This document shows, piece after piece, positions 38,331 to 51,307 of a DNA stretch of 64,000 nt. Below the pieces are notes generated by a model, which ran no database searches, had not been told where the DNA came from, and worked only from the letters and a program-made list of their open reading frames with translations. This stretch comes from Prochilodus magdalenae. Lineage: Eukaryota > Chordata > Actinopteri > Characiformes > Prochilodontidae. The stretch spans positions 334,501-398,500 of the forward strand of contig JAMWET010007157.1 of NCBI GenBank assembly GCA_024036415.1, given 5' to 3'. The stretch's first letter is position 1, and each line of letters opens with the position of its first letter. The position numbers were made by a program, and so were the translations under genes.

Positions 38331-39398
38331 TTACAATGCTCTTTTACTACAATGACTGAAACAGCCTTTGTGAAAATATAACTAATGGGTAATGGCTAAT
38401 GTTACTTCAGCACATTTAAAGTAGGACCTGAACAGACATTTTTCATGCCTGCCTTTGTCGTAGGCTTTTGGCTTTGATTATTAGGTAAGTTTCTAAGTAA
38501 TGTTTTCCACCACCGTTGTACATATCAGCTATTTGTTTTTTACTTAGTTGCTGAGCCATGTGACCTGCCTTAAGTGCAAATTTTCAACCATAACCAACAT
38601 TGTTTTATCTGGTTCTGGGTTTAGGTTCATGCAGGCATAGATGGCAGTGCTAGATTTGTGTGTAATTAGACTCATAGGGCCCACTATCACCTATAAACGC
38701 TAAAGCCCCCTAACAAATACACAGTAATGAAAACACAAGGCACTGTGTAAAAAATCACAGAGCAAACACAAGACAAGCAACCAGTGTTATAAGTACACAC
38801 GGAACAAACATGAAACACCTGGGGCTGGTGAGAGGGCAGGGCTACAGACTATAGAGATAGATAGATAACAAGGAGGCAGAACAGGGGAGGTGACAGAGGT
38901 CAAAACAGCAACAAAAATATCATGTTAAGACTTTGAGCACAGATAATGTGCCCAAAAGTATTAGGACAGTGCTCTTACATTGAACACTTCAATAAATATA
39001 TAGGTATAATCAGTATAGGCCATAAGGTTTTGAACACTATGCTCATATCATGATCATACACCTCGGATTTGGACACTGCTTTTGTATCATGAATAAACAC
39101 CACACTAGAATCGGTATAGGCTATGTGACCAAATTAGTAACTGTTTACCAACACCCTAGCAACAATGTAAAATACCACAGTAACTCCTTTACAACATCCT
39201 GCCCTCCTGGAATCTGCATTTTTACAGTTTTTTATATTTACATCATATTTCATGTTTTACATTGTGGGAAACAATGTAAATAACTGTTCGAAAATGACTA
39301 TGGAATAAAATCTCTTTACATTAAAAGTAAATACTTTGTCCTCTCATACTACAATAACCTTTTGGAAATCTTTGGTTTCATTGGATGTTGACAATATA
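38331..39398. other. Intergenic, possible repeat fragments
   Basis: About 38700-38930 is an A/G-rich stretch resembling the reverse of the repeat at 32408-32820. TGCCCAAAAGTATTAGGACA at 38950 looks like a DNA-transposon end. No gene is seen. Confidence 0.4.
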
Positions 39399-39401
39399 CT
39401 A

Positions 39402-39599
39402 ACTTCTCTTTTCAGGACAGCTGTGACTGAGATTGTTATGTAGGGTGTGTGTGCGACTCAAAATTGTCCCATCACTGGCCAGCTCCTCACTCTCGATAAT
39501 GTTGTTCTTGGGGCCCTTAAAGATGACATCATGATGGATGTTCATAAAGGAACAGGAAATGTTATCAGTGGCATAGTAATGCCCACCCCCTGCAGCTTC
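39402..39599 (-). other. Coding-like stretch, unidentified, possible exon
   Basis: After an acceptor-like GAACTTCAG at 39600, the minus strand reads EAAGGGHYYATDNISCSFMN, then IHHDVIFKGPKNNIIESEEL, then ASDGTILSRTHTLHNNLSHS and CPEKRS before a TAG. Codon texture and composition look protein-coding rather than random. No family comes to mind. It could be a terminal exon, an internal exon leaving by a GTTAGT donor, or a decayed element. No partner exon was found nearby. Confidence 0.35.
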
Positions 39600-40681
39600 C
39601 TGAAGTTCACACACCCTTGATCTAGTTCCAGAAGCCTCCAGGGGTGCTAGATAGGGGATGCTGTTTAAAAGGCACTGACACTAACTGTAAAACTAGTCTG
39701 ATGTAATGGAGCTTGCTTCTTAACCCCTGTTGAGATGATTCCACAGGAGGGACACTTCTTCAGAGGGAAATTTGACTTCTGAACTACATCCCTTCGGAGT
39801 CAACCTTTACCAGGTATGTCTGATTCAGTTATACTCTTCCACTTAAAGGCATATGCTGCAATTCAACCAATGTGACTGAAGTTTTTTAGCTAGTGATGTC
39901 TGGTTCATTGTTGAATGCAAAAAGGAAAGTTTCTCAAGGTCAGAGGAAATGAATACTGACTATGAGAAACAGCAAGGTCCCACATGTTGAATTAACCCCT
40001 TAAACTCCATTCTTATTAAGGCTTATTACTGGGAAAATTATTCTGTAATTTAGCGACTATCTTGAAACTCATATCTAGGCTATGAGATTGAAGAATGGAA
40101 GTCATGGTTGTTTGGAGTCAAATGAGCATTTCATGAGCTAATTTAACACAGTGAATTATACTTAGCAAAACTCTGTACAAACCTTCTTGCTTTTTGCATG
40201 TGATGGGAAAAAAAAATTCCATATCACACATCTTAAGTGTAGGGAAATGTATATAATGTTTTTACTGGGAAAGTTAACTTTATTTTTTTACTGTTAATAT
40301 TGTCTCAAAGCAGCGTTACAGAAAAGACATTTATGAAACAATTTAAGGCATATAATATAACAAAAGGAAACGAAATTTTAAAAGTATTTTTGATGTGGTT
40401 TATGAATATTTTATGGTGTGTTTTAGCTTTAAATTGGTTGTTGTGTATGTCTATTGTTAAGGCTGATTTAAAGGTTCAATTTAGACATTGTACAGTAGTA
40501 CAGTCATTTCCTTTATTGCAAGCTTATTATCATTTAATTATTATGTTAAGCCTTATTATTCACTTATGAATTTGTGTGTAACTGTGCTTATCAGAGTGAT
40601 GACTCTGATATATCTAGTAAAAACAATTGCTTTTGTCTTCTCCCCCTAGTGTTTTCTATGCGACGCTGTCAGACCTGGAGA

Positions 40682-41826
40682 ATGTGCAAAGCTCTGAACA
40701 TCCTACTGGCTCTGCTGAGTCGCTTCCTGTTCGCTGTGCATGGGATAGTGACGGTGTGGCGTGTTGTAGTGGTGAAAGGCGAGCCCTCCTATTGGCTGCT
40801 GCTGACAGGCGTGGCCCTTCTGGGTGTGGAAATGGCTGTCACCATTAAATGCACACGCAACGCGGAGTGGAAATGGTGAAGATCTCACAGGCAGCATGAA
40901 TGACCTGGAAAGCTAGGCTATATTAGACAAATAGCCCACTATATGTGGTCACATACATTATGTATAAAAGGGACATTTTTGACCACAGTTGCCCCTTATA
41001 GATGGTGTTTACAGGCTTCAGGAATGCATTATCCAATGTCAGAAAGGGCAGAGAAAATGGATGCAGCTCTGAGAGGGCTCAGACAAACATAACCTGCTTC
41101 TATGTACCAATATAGCTCTGAAAGTATTAAAACATAGTCAATGCTAAACCACCGGGACCAGTTTCAAAGTTAGCCCAGACTGAAAGAACTTGCAGTGGTA
41201 AGTCATGACTGGTAATGCAGTCTAATGCAAGACTAGACCTTATCCATCTCTAGGAAAGCAGCATTATACAATAGAAGATTTATAGTAGCAAAGGAGATAA
41301 CAGAAGCCATCAACTAACTCTATCTGATTTGTCAAACAGTGACCAAATGCTTCTGCCTGGCTTTAGGTATGCTAGCTTTAACATGGTGCTCCTCATGTGC
41401 TGCTTTTAAAGTGAAAATCAGAATGGCCTAATACAGGTACTTTAGCTGTAGCAGTGCTGCAGACATCTGTTCATTTCTTCGGTTCTTCACTGTTAAAGCA
41501 ATATCAAAGTAATGGTTACTATTAATACCACTCATTCCTGCTGCACACAGTGCACAGTGGAATATATCTGTATAATCTTTACATTTACATACTGAACTCA
41601 TGATCACGTTCAGAGCTGCCAGGTAAAAATCATGTCAGTGGAGATTTTCAGTGATGACTAATATTTCTAGATCATAACTGCCCTTGCTGCTTTCAGGCCA
41701 GTGACCTGCTCAGAGATGAGGATGTTGTTAGTCTTCTCTCTTTTTTTGTCTTCTCTCTTTCATTGTAGTTCCTTGACTCTGTCCTTTATTCTCTTTCTGT
41801 CTTGTGTGCAAAGACACACACATATG

Positions 41827-41857
<31 letters not shown>

Positions 41858-42332
41858 TTTGAAGTCTCTGTGCTCTTCAGAGAGGGTTGACCGTGTCAGT
41901 AGGGATTTGCATAGCTGATGGGAGTAATTTGCAGGCTGAACTGAGTCCCTTCTGGCAGCAGCCACAGTCTCTGTGGTACAGCCCGGTGTTAATGTTACCC
42001 ATTGTCTTTTCAGTCTGATGCTGTTTCTGATGCTTTTCTGGGTTCTTCTATTAGTAAAAACAGCCAACCACCCAACCAACCAACCAACCAGTCGACCAGC
42101 CAGCCAACCAATCATTTTTAATGTTACAGTTGAGACACTTTTAAAATGCTTTGCCTGCAGTTTATCAAATTTAACATTAAATTAAATTTCACAGGTGTAA
42201 ATAACCCAATCAGAAATGTAGTAAGTCAGTCAATCAGTCAATAATTAAACATGTGATTATTATGTCATTTTTTAGTGTTAAAATGAACTTTAAATGCAAC
42301 ATCATGCAATCAATCAATCAACCAACCAATTC

Positions 42333-42372
<40 letters not shown>

Positions 42373-45300
42373 ATCAATCAATGAAAAAGTTATTCTGCTA
42401 CAAGCTGTCAAATTCAGTCATGAATATGTTATTGTAGATTTCTGTACAAAGATTTTATCATTCATTTATTTATTCAATCCAGTAATTAAAGATTATGGTT
42501 TGTATGTTTTTGGCCCTTAATTTAAGTTTTAAATTTTCTATTTATGTGTAAATATACATTTAAAATGTTATCAATCTTTCAATCAATTAATCAATCATTT
42601 AATAAATACATCTTGAAAATTAAATGATTATGTTATGGATTATGTGCTTTTCAGGGTTTAATTTAATAATCAATCAATCAGTTATTTTTTTATTTATTGT
42701 TTGTTTTTTGCTTGAATAGATAAATAAAACATAGTGTAAATATTATAAAAAGCCTTTAGGAGGATTGAAAAATTTTGTCACTGACTTACAAAAACAAAAA
42801 CCTCAGCACTGTATCCTAAAGTGCAGAACCAGAAAAGCACAGGTCCCGTTTTCTCGTGGCAAAAGTTCTGGTACTTTGTGCAGTGGAGAAATGCCTCAAG
42901 TATGCTTGTCAATTTACTTGCTTTTGGCTCATAAATGACCTACCCCTGATTATTCAATCATCTGGTTTATTACTTACTAACCAACATAAATTATTCAGTA
43001 GCTACTCCAACGTATGTAGTTATGATATAGGATGTAAAGTATGGGCCTTCAGACAGGCCCTTGGGATTTAAGAGGACAAGATTAATCGCTGAATAATAGT
43101 CTAATAGTTTAAAGGGACTAAACCAATATGTCAAGACGGGGCTGTAGTGCTAGAAAACAGAATTGGGTCAAAGAGACTACACAGCTTCCCATCCAGACTT
43201 TGAACAAAGCAAGGTAAGCTGACATCGTTCAACAAATCGCCTGGAAGCTTTGCGTGAAGAACCTAGATCAATAGCTTTCTAAAGTTAAAAAGACCAGTTC
43301 CAGAAAACCTCCCCCTCACTCTCTCCCTCTGCCCGGCAGGTTCTCTCCCATGGTCTTCCTTTATCTCAGCACTGTGATTCCTTCTATCTGGTTCCTGGAG
43401 CTAAACCTGCTGCAGTCCAAGCTGCCAATCAACTCTTCCTCACCTGATCTCCACCTCCTGTCCCACATCCCCATAGCAGCGGTGGGTACTGTCAAGTTCT
43501 TCAGAGAGTTGCTGATCTAGGAACAGTTTTCTACGCATGGCATCAGAACAAAAATGTAGATTACATGTTTCAGGGTGATGATCTAAGATCAGTTACTCAT
43601 GTAGATGTTCTCATATTGACCTGGATATGAAAGGCAAAATCGATCTTGTTCTCATACTGTGTAAAAGCCAATGCCTCTGAATCTTGGTCTTTGTCTCTGT
43701 ATGCTGAACATCAAACAGCCAGGTGCAGGTGCAGCTGTGCAGTTCTCAAATGCTTCTTGTCTTGACCTTTCAATCAGCTGTGAGCAGCACAGAGCAAAAT
43801 TAATCGTCGGAATAAAGCCTTGTAACTTCCCGTTTTAAATGGCAGCCACGTATTACAGTTTGTGATTACCACTAGATAAATGGATCAGTAGAAATTACAG
43901 GACAGAGACAGAGATAGATAACATAACATTATGTAAGATTACACAGACGCCTCAAACAGTCAACTTCTTTTAGAGATTTGTGAATTTGTAATATAAACCA
44001 GCAAATTATTATTCTGTGCTGATGGTGCCTCCAGGAGCTATGAAGTCACACATGGACACCTCCTCAAGCCATTTCTCGCGGGAAATTCAGGAAATAATTT
44101 TGACAGCAGCGGTATCATCATAAGACAGGGAACAGGACAGGAGCCATACCGGATAGTACATAAGTCTTTAATTTTAACAGTGCAGCTGTTATTATTATGC
44201 AAATTATTTTAATCTGCAATCTATGTACATTTCACTTGATACAGAACAATGCTATTTATTGTCCTATGCAGCATGTGCTTTAAATAATCAAAATTTGGGC
44301 AGAATGTTCCCAAAAAGCACTGGAACGTAATGTACTCATAATTCTGACTTCACAGGTGCAAGAAAACAGTGCATTTTTAATGACGGATAAAAAAAATCAC
44401 TAATAATAACTACTGTTGCTTTGCTCTCTGTATATTTACAGTCAGCCTGACATCCCATAAACGTTTTGTGCTACACAGTAAGCAACATGATTGCCTGCCA
44501 TCCACACACATTTTTGTTTGGGTTGCAACCATGATAACAGAGCTCTGATTGGTCAGCTTCTTTTTAACACATCCATGCAGCACCAAAAAGCAGATCAGCG
44601 CCAACTGAAGCATTTTTTCACTATTACAGTCTGTCAGTTTCAGACTCTGTGTGAAAGACACCATTAACAGTGACTTCTTGCACTGGGTGGGCTGATGATT
44701 TCTTTGGGTAGGCATGGTTTCCTTTTGGGTGAAAAATAACTACCCCAGTCCATCCCTGACATGCCCCTGCCTGAGACCCTGTAGGTCCTAGGTATCCTGC
44801 TGCATATGTGTCTGAAAAAAATGTTGGTTTGTTCCATAAAGCCAGTGTTGCACCTTCACTGGAGCTGTACTACTGATTTCACCAAATCTTTAGCAGCATC
44901 TGCAATTGCTATTTGATTTTTGCAAATCCGATCCGGCAGTGGTCAACAATTCCATCATTAACAGTGGCTTTCTCAGAACGTCCTAAAACTCACTTTGGCT
45001 GCTGGTATCTCCAAGCAACAGATGTGTAAAATCTCAGGATCCTGCCTGTGACTTTTTTTCAGAAGCTGAAGTAGCTGAAACTGTCAGAGTGAGATTGGGT
45101 GCTAGCTATGCCAGACCTTTGGCGCTCGCTCTCTGATGGGGTTAGCATGCAGGTGCTGATATAGCTAAAGCAAAGCCTGGTGAAGTCTTACAGCCAGTTG
45201 CAGTCCTGAGGAATACACAGTAAAGTCACTTGCACTGAATTATTCCTATGGATTGAAATGGAAATTTATTCAGTCTGGCAGCTAACACAAGTCAACACAG

Positions 45301-46125
45301 GTAGAGTTTGGTGGTTTGGTTGTTTGTACCACTGACTTGTAAACCTTGTTTTTGTTTCTATTGTATTCTCTTTACCTGATTTAAAAAAGCAAGTCATATG
45401 AACATTTTATGATAAATGAACCAATAATAAACCAGTCAAAGAATTAACCACTGTTAACAGGTCTGATGTGTCCTGGTTAGGGTCTAGTGGAGCTGGACCC
45501 TGAGAACTGGGCGGCAGGCTTGGAGCAGACCATGCTAATCGTGCTTGTGCTGGGACGCTGGCTCATGCCCAAAGGCGACATGTCCCGTGACCAATTGTCC
45601 CAGCTCCTTATGGTCTATGTGGGACTGGGAGCAGACATCTTGGACATCTTTGACACCTTCAAGGAGCCAGAAGTGAAAACCAACCACGCTGTCATCATCG
45701 TAGGACTGAGTCTGTTCTCGTGGGCTTTAATGCAGTTTCCTTTGGTTCTGACCCAAACAAGTCCTTCTAAGCCTCATGGAGACTCCCAGACACCAGAGGA
45801 GAGGACCTTGCCTGGCTTCCTGCCCTGGGCATCTTCCTCCTGCTGTTCAAGTGAGGTCTGGAGCCTTCTGCTCACCGTTGGGCTCCAAGATGGTCCATTC
45901 TTAGTGTACCGCCTCTACCTCATGATTCGAGAGAATGTTCTGAACCAGCTGATGATCTTTTTTACTTGTAAGAACATCCTGATTGTCATGTTGGAGCTAT
46001 ACAGGATCTGTGTAGTGCACTTCGAACTGGTTAGGCCTTTAGGTGGAGTCAGGTCACATGATACACCTCAGAGACAACTGGAAAGGGTAGAAGGTGAAGT
46101 TCTAGAACCTAGTTGTCAGGAGTAG
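40682..46125 (+). CDS. tmem26: Transmembrane protein 26 family member, complete (3 coding exons)
   Basis: TMEM26 is a multi-pass membrane protein of unknown molecular function, used as a beige-adipocyte surface marker in mammals. Exons are 40682-40875, 43340-43481 and 45481-46125, with GT/AG borders and phases 2 then 0. The product is about 326 residues against 368 in human. Diagnostic matches to human are GIVTVWRVVVVKGEPSYWLL, EWKW/FSPMVFLYLSTVIPSIW across the first junction, LGRWLMP, SRDQLSQLLMVYVGLGADIL, and DGPFLVYRLYLM with the CKNILIVMLELYRICV block near the end. The extracellular loop after WFLELN is much shorter than in mammals, which explains the lower length. The chosen Met (MCKALNIL) aligns with the human start; an in-frame ATG 8 codons upstream at 40658 is possible. 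A CCCCCTAG acceptor at 40649 implies a non-coding upstream exon. Which of the fish tmem26 paralogues this is cannot be told. Confidence 0.93.
41826..41858. repeat. (CA)n microsatellite in tmem26 intron 1
   Basis: A run of about 14 CA units after CCCACCCA. Confidence 0.9.
42060..42390. repeat. (CCAA)n and (AATC)n tetranucleotide tracts in tmem26 intron 1
   Basis: ACCAACCAACCAACC at about 42070 and a longer (AATC)n run at about 42305-42385 are separated by 190 bases that also carry CAGTCAATCAGTCAAT words. Related AATC clusters recur at about 42570-42680, as if a tract expanded and was broken up. Confidence 0.9.
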
Positions 46126-46203
46126 ATTTAAGTGTCCAAGTGTGGTTTTCTCAGTCCCCAAATGTTAATCCATTAACCAAGACGTATTAGCTGTCTAGTG
46201 CTA

Positions 46204-46209
46204 AATAAA
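46204..46209 (+). terminator. Candidate tmem26 polyadenylation signal
   Basis: AATAAA 79 bases after the tmem26 stop codon. Confidence 0.55.
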
Positions 46210-48565
46210 AATCTGCTTCTTTAGTTTTGCAGTGGAGCTACAAATCAAATGTAAAGCTAAGTAACATAAGCATATAGCTTGTAACTAGTTTAGTTGACAG
46301 AACAATTTTAGAGACATACTATATGACACAGAGACATGTTAACGTAACAAAATATGACTGGCTGCTATCTGATAGTTTGGCTCCTGTGCTTATTGATGGA
46401 AGTCAAAGGCTCTATTTTTTAAGTGGAATTCAACATTTTTTCAAACCTTCTGTATTATACAGTGTTTGCAATATAAACAATGTCATACAAATTTCTTTAT
46501 AGAGGTGATAGAAACCAATATTCCTGATACCTACAATGCAAAAATGTACCTACACATGTATTCTATTTGAAAAAATGGCAGTCTGTCTAGCTACTTAGAA
46601 CACCTTTAATGTATATTGAAAAAATAGAAACATATGTTTAAACCAAAACCTTACACAAAACTACTGGCAAACCATCTCTGAGACTTCAGGCAACAAATTC
46701 ATAACCATTTCCTGTGATAACTTTCTATGAGGGAGGCATTCAACTACTGAGGTGTGTTTTTCCTATCAACACTACTGTGAATAATTCTGACTTGGGAAGT
46801 TTCTCTAGAAGGAAGCATCTCACCAAGTCACCAAGACACCATGCCACCCATATAATCGCAATTGACTGACTACAATTTCTGACTGAAAAGTGAATAACAT
46901 GCTGGAGTTATATTGTAAAATTGCGCTGGCACTGGCACAAAAATAGAACGCAAAATTTTGTTAGTGTCCTGGTGTGTATCAGCAGTTTCTCTGCCCACAG
47001 CTACCAAGATCTCATTAGTTGCATTTTGGTTGTCAACCCATATTTTTGTGTATACACAGTTTAGTGTACTGTTCAGTTATAGACAGTTACTCTAGCGTGT
47101 TAGCTTTTGGTTATGCTGGTTTTGTTTCTCTGACTCTGAAACTGTTTTGTGTGGGTGGAGAATAAGATGTCAGTGAAGTTATTAGTTAGGATAACCAATT
47201 TTTCATGGAAATAGAGTGAAATACTGTGATAAGACATCATTTGTATGTTTGGAACAAGATGAACTTCATTTAAAAAGAACACAGATTTATGTTTATATAT
47301 GACTTTTTTTATGTATGACTACATCTCTAGATGACTACATCATCTGCATCTTCCTTCTCTCCTAAAGTAACACATACATATTGCTTTCATACATGTGTTT
47401 CAGATGTCTTGGTTTAGGTTAACAGGTACCATCTCAGTGTTTTATGCTTTAAAAAAACAGATCATTAAGTTGAGTCCTTCTACTGTTTTAGCTATGCAGT
47501 GGCACTTGTTGGCAGAATCTCATTCAGTGTAACAAACCCTGTGATTGCACAATGCTAAGCTGGTGGCGGAAGGTTGCCAAGGTTATATGGGCATTTCACT
47601 TGACGGATGTGTTAAGAATTCCTTTGTGTGTAAGCATGAATAGCAAAGAATGGATCAAAAATTCCAAAACAAAAAGTAGGGGGTAATGTTGTGTTTGGCC
47701 AAATCATCGCTTTAGGATCACAGAGTGAGGAGGGGGAGGGTGGCATGAGATTTAAAAGGGTAACATCTACTGGAAGGATAGACAAGCCAGTTAAGTGCTC
47801 AATAAATCAGTTCCTCTCTTACAGGAAATCCTTTAATAGAAGAGAGAGATGGGAAAGAGTGTGTTCAGTGTGTTGTCCCCACACTTTCATGTGCTGACTC
47901 TTCATTACCAAAGATATTAAAACATTGAACATTAATGAAATCGTCTCAGCTCTGCATGTGACATTCCGTCCTGACTCTGATGTTCTAATGTTCTTATGTT
48001 CTTAGCCATTGAGGTCAGTGTTCCATTAAAACTACCATGAAGGTCGCTGGAGGCGGTGAATAAAGCAAACTGAAGGCTGGACATTTTAATAATTCTCTCC
48101 ACAGACTTTCCATTTTGTCTATGCCCGTTCTAGAGAATCAAAGGTTACCCATTATGTAAGCAAAATTATTTTGACATACTTATGGGTGAGTAATTTGCAT
48201 TGATGGACATTGATTTATGATTTTGTTCTTTAATAACTACGTTTAATCAAAAAATGATGCTGTTGAAAAAAAAAGTGTTGTTTTGGTGCAATGCTGTGGT
48301 TTTCAAAAAAATCTTTCAGTGGTAAAATTCTGTACCAATGGAAGCTAAGAACTATTTACGATCATTTATTTTAAAAAGGGTTATCAGTTTTTGTTTAATG
48401 TTTTCAAACATTGCTTGCAATATATTTGAATGCAATATAATGTGAAATAATAATATATTGGAGCTGTATTATAATGGAAAAAAATCCCATGATCTCATAG
48501 CTGTTATAGTAACAGTAATAGTAAAAGTGGCTAACAAAAATGGTTCTTTAATGGTTCTTGGCAAT
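46210..48565. other. Intergenic downstream of tmem26, no gene seen
   Basis: AT-rich sequence with no supported gene, RNA or array. Confidence 0.45.
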
Positions 48566-48569
48566 GGTC

Positions 48570-48940
48570 CTATATACAAACCCAATCCCTAAAAAGTACA
48601 GTTGTTAAAAAAGCATTAATGTACTTTGACTGAAACTTGCCCAAAATGCAATAGCAAAAATCCAACCATTTGACAATAACATTCCCTAGTACATGACTGA
48701 AAGGCTTTCAGGTATTTTACCTCTTGCAGTGCAGAATATTATCAAATGATTTAGGGAATCCAGAGGAATCAGTACTGCATTAAAAACCGGCATGTGTCTA
48801 TATTGCATATCTCTATGTGAGTTCGACAACACTGTTGACGGCGCTGTCAAGATATCCACAGATGCAACTGAGACTGTATGCACAGCAGAAGGAATGTGTC
48901 AACAATATCCAAAAATGCTGGCAACTTCTCTGAACTCAAG
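48570..48940. mobile_element. Diverged DNA-transposon relic
   Basis: ACAAACCCAATCCCTAAAAA at about 48578 matches the end of the MITE family seen at 34625 and 58925. The interior word ACTGCATTAAAAACCGGCAT and its surroundings resemble internal sequence of a longer, formerly coding relative that I recall from fish genomes. It is too decayed for a protein call. Confidence 0.5.
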
Positions 48941-49004
48941 TTTAACGTCTAATGCAATTTAAGTCAATGGAATTTCAAGGTGTCACAGAATAAACAACAC
49001 TGTT

Positions 49005-49165
49005 GTTCCTTCTTTGAACTACAAATCCTGCATTTACAAAACAGAACAGTAAAACAGGATTCCATCCTTTTAAACTGTTATGCAACTGACTCTCTAATAT
49101 TGTACAGCCACTAGAATGTAACTGTGGCATTGTTTAAGGTGGAATGGAAAATTCACAAAGCTGCT
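49005..49165 (+). mobile_element. Dispersed repeat family X, copy B
   Basis: ACAAATCCTGCATTTACAAA, ACAGAACAGTAAAACAGGAT and CCACTAGAATGTAACTGTGG follow the same order as copies A and C. The middle part present in those copies is missing here. Confidence 0.6.
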
Positions 49166-50352
49166 GAATGGGAACTTTTCGCACAACTTTCAAAACCATC
49201 CTTAGACGATACTGAGCAGCTTTACTCAATATTTGATACTGAATATTAGTCATGAGCTTACCAGGAAAGCTCATTTCTTTCTTGAACCAAATCATGAACT
49301 GTAAATGGATGTGTAAAATTGCATTTGGCTGCCCCGATTCCCCTCCAAATACTGAATAAATGAATTACACGGGCCAATTAAACAATATAACTATAAAGGT
49401 AACTTTATGTTCTAAAGGCACTGAAAACGTAACTTTGAGAGTACCGCTCCAGTCACAGTTTAATTTTTTTAAGTAAATCCAAAAGGGGTCCATATTTTAT
49501 AGCGTTGTATATACTGTTATATAAAAACTCCAAAGCTTGGAATTGGGAAGGGCCTGAAAGCGTTGGCATTCTCCTTTGCAGCCATGAGATGGCAGTGTTA
49601 GCATGTTGTTTAAGCTGCCATGAGAAAGGCTTCTTGTGAGCCCGGCTGAACTACATGCTGGCTACCACGAATCATCAGGTGTGATTAAAGACCTGTGCTA
49701 CCGAGTGCCAAAAGCTTCACACTCTCAGAGCTTTTATGTGAACAATACAAACCAACAGCTTTGATGGGATTCCTCTGAAGACACACAGAAAGACTCACTC
49801 AAGGTCACTCAGGTCCTGCAAACACAATCTGAGTTGTTGCATCATTCGCAGGTTCCAGACCAGCTCCCCCCTCCTTACCATGCCCACTCTTGCAGGAGCT
49901 TTTCGAAAAATCATTTTAATGCACTGATGGGCACTTTTACTCAGAGGTTCATGGTTAGGATGTACAGCTCCAGGAAAAGCTTTAAATTGCCACTGAGTCT
50001 TTACATCAGTCATTTCAGTCATCAGTCAAGTTCTTCACATCTAATTTTCCTGTAAAAATACACATGAGGTGTATAGGTTATTTTGTGGCATCACTCCAAC
50101 ACACCCTTTTGGCGATTGCAAACGTGTAGAAAGTTTCACATAGCTGGGATTTTATGAGTAATTCCTGTCAGTCAAGCTCCTAATTAAGTCCAACAGTTCC
50201 GGTTTCCAATGAAGATTAATTAGGGAGGCAGTCTGAGTGTGTCATTTGTTCTAATACTGTATAGCATTGCTCTGAATAGAAACATATATCACACTGCCTT
50301 GTTTGTTGCTTGTTTTGACATGCACTCAATAAGCTGTCTAAAATAAAAGAGA
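49166..50352. other. Intergenic, no gene seen
   Basis: No supported feature. AGCCATGAGATGGCAGTG near 49580 is a weak CTCF-like match. Confidence 0.4.
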
Positions 50353-50355
50353 TAG

Positions 50356-50416
<61 letters not shown>

Positions 50417-51269
50417 TGCACACCTCCAAAAGCCTCGTAGCCTTATTATCAGTATTATTCTGCCAGAGCTTTCCTGCCAGTAATGACAGTCTTTCTTCTT
50501 TCTCTTTCTCTCGCGCTGTCTCTCTCTGTCTTTCTCTCTCCTGTGCTCTCTCTTTCTCCTTCCATTCCAATGAAAAAGCAACAAACAACGTCCCATAGGA
50601 ACAACAAAACATAATGAAACACTCCCTTCCTTTTCTCTAAGTACACATTCTCATTTCAAAGTCCTACACTTATTCCAGCCTCTGAATACAGAGAGAGAGA
50701 GAGACAGAGTGAGAGAGAGTAATTCAGATCAACCTGTGTGAAGTGGAAAAGTGTGTGTGTGTGGGTGAAGAATTGAAAATTAAAGAAACAAATCAGGGAG
50801 ACAGGAATAAGAGCAAAGATATGGAAGGACATAGAAGGACAAGAAAATAGAGGGGAGTGAGGAAGATAACAGACAGAGACAGAGAAAGTGACAGTGAGAG
50901 AGAATGAATGAGAAAGAGAGGAAGAAAAAGTGAATGATAGAGAGAGAGAAAAAGAGAGGGAGAGAGACAAGGGAGAGAAGGAATGAATGAAAAGGAAAAG
51001 AGAGAAAAACAAAAAGAATGAGTGAGAGAAAGAAAGAAAGAAAAATGAGAGAAACAATGTGGGCAAGACAGTGAAGTGAAGAGGGGAGAGAAAAACGGAA
51101 TGAGAGTAAGAGTAATAGAAAGAGGAGGTGGAGGAACAGAGAGGAAGAGAGTGTCAGGGTGAGAGATAGTGAAAGTAAAAGAAAAAAGAAAAAAACAAAC
51201 AACAGAAACAAAAAGAATAAATAGAGAGGGGAAAGATGAAGTAAGTGAATGAATGTGTTGAACGTGTTT

Positions 51270-51307
<38 letters not shown>

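Noticed and set aside
44410..44715. Minus-strand open frame in tmem26 intron 2
   Set aside because: No homology or splice support; probably chance or old repeat.
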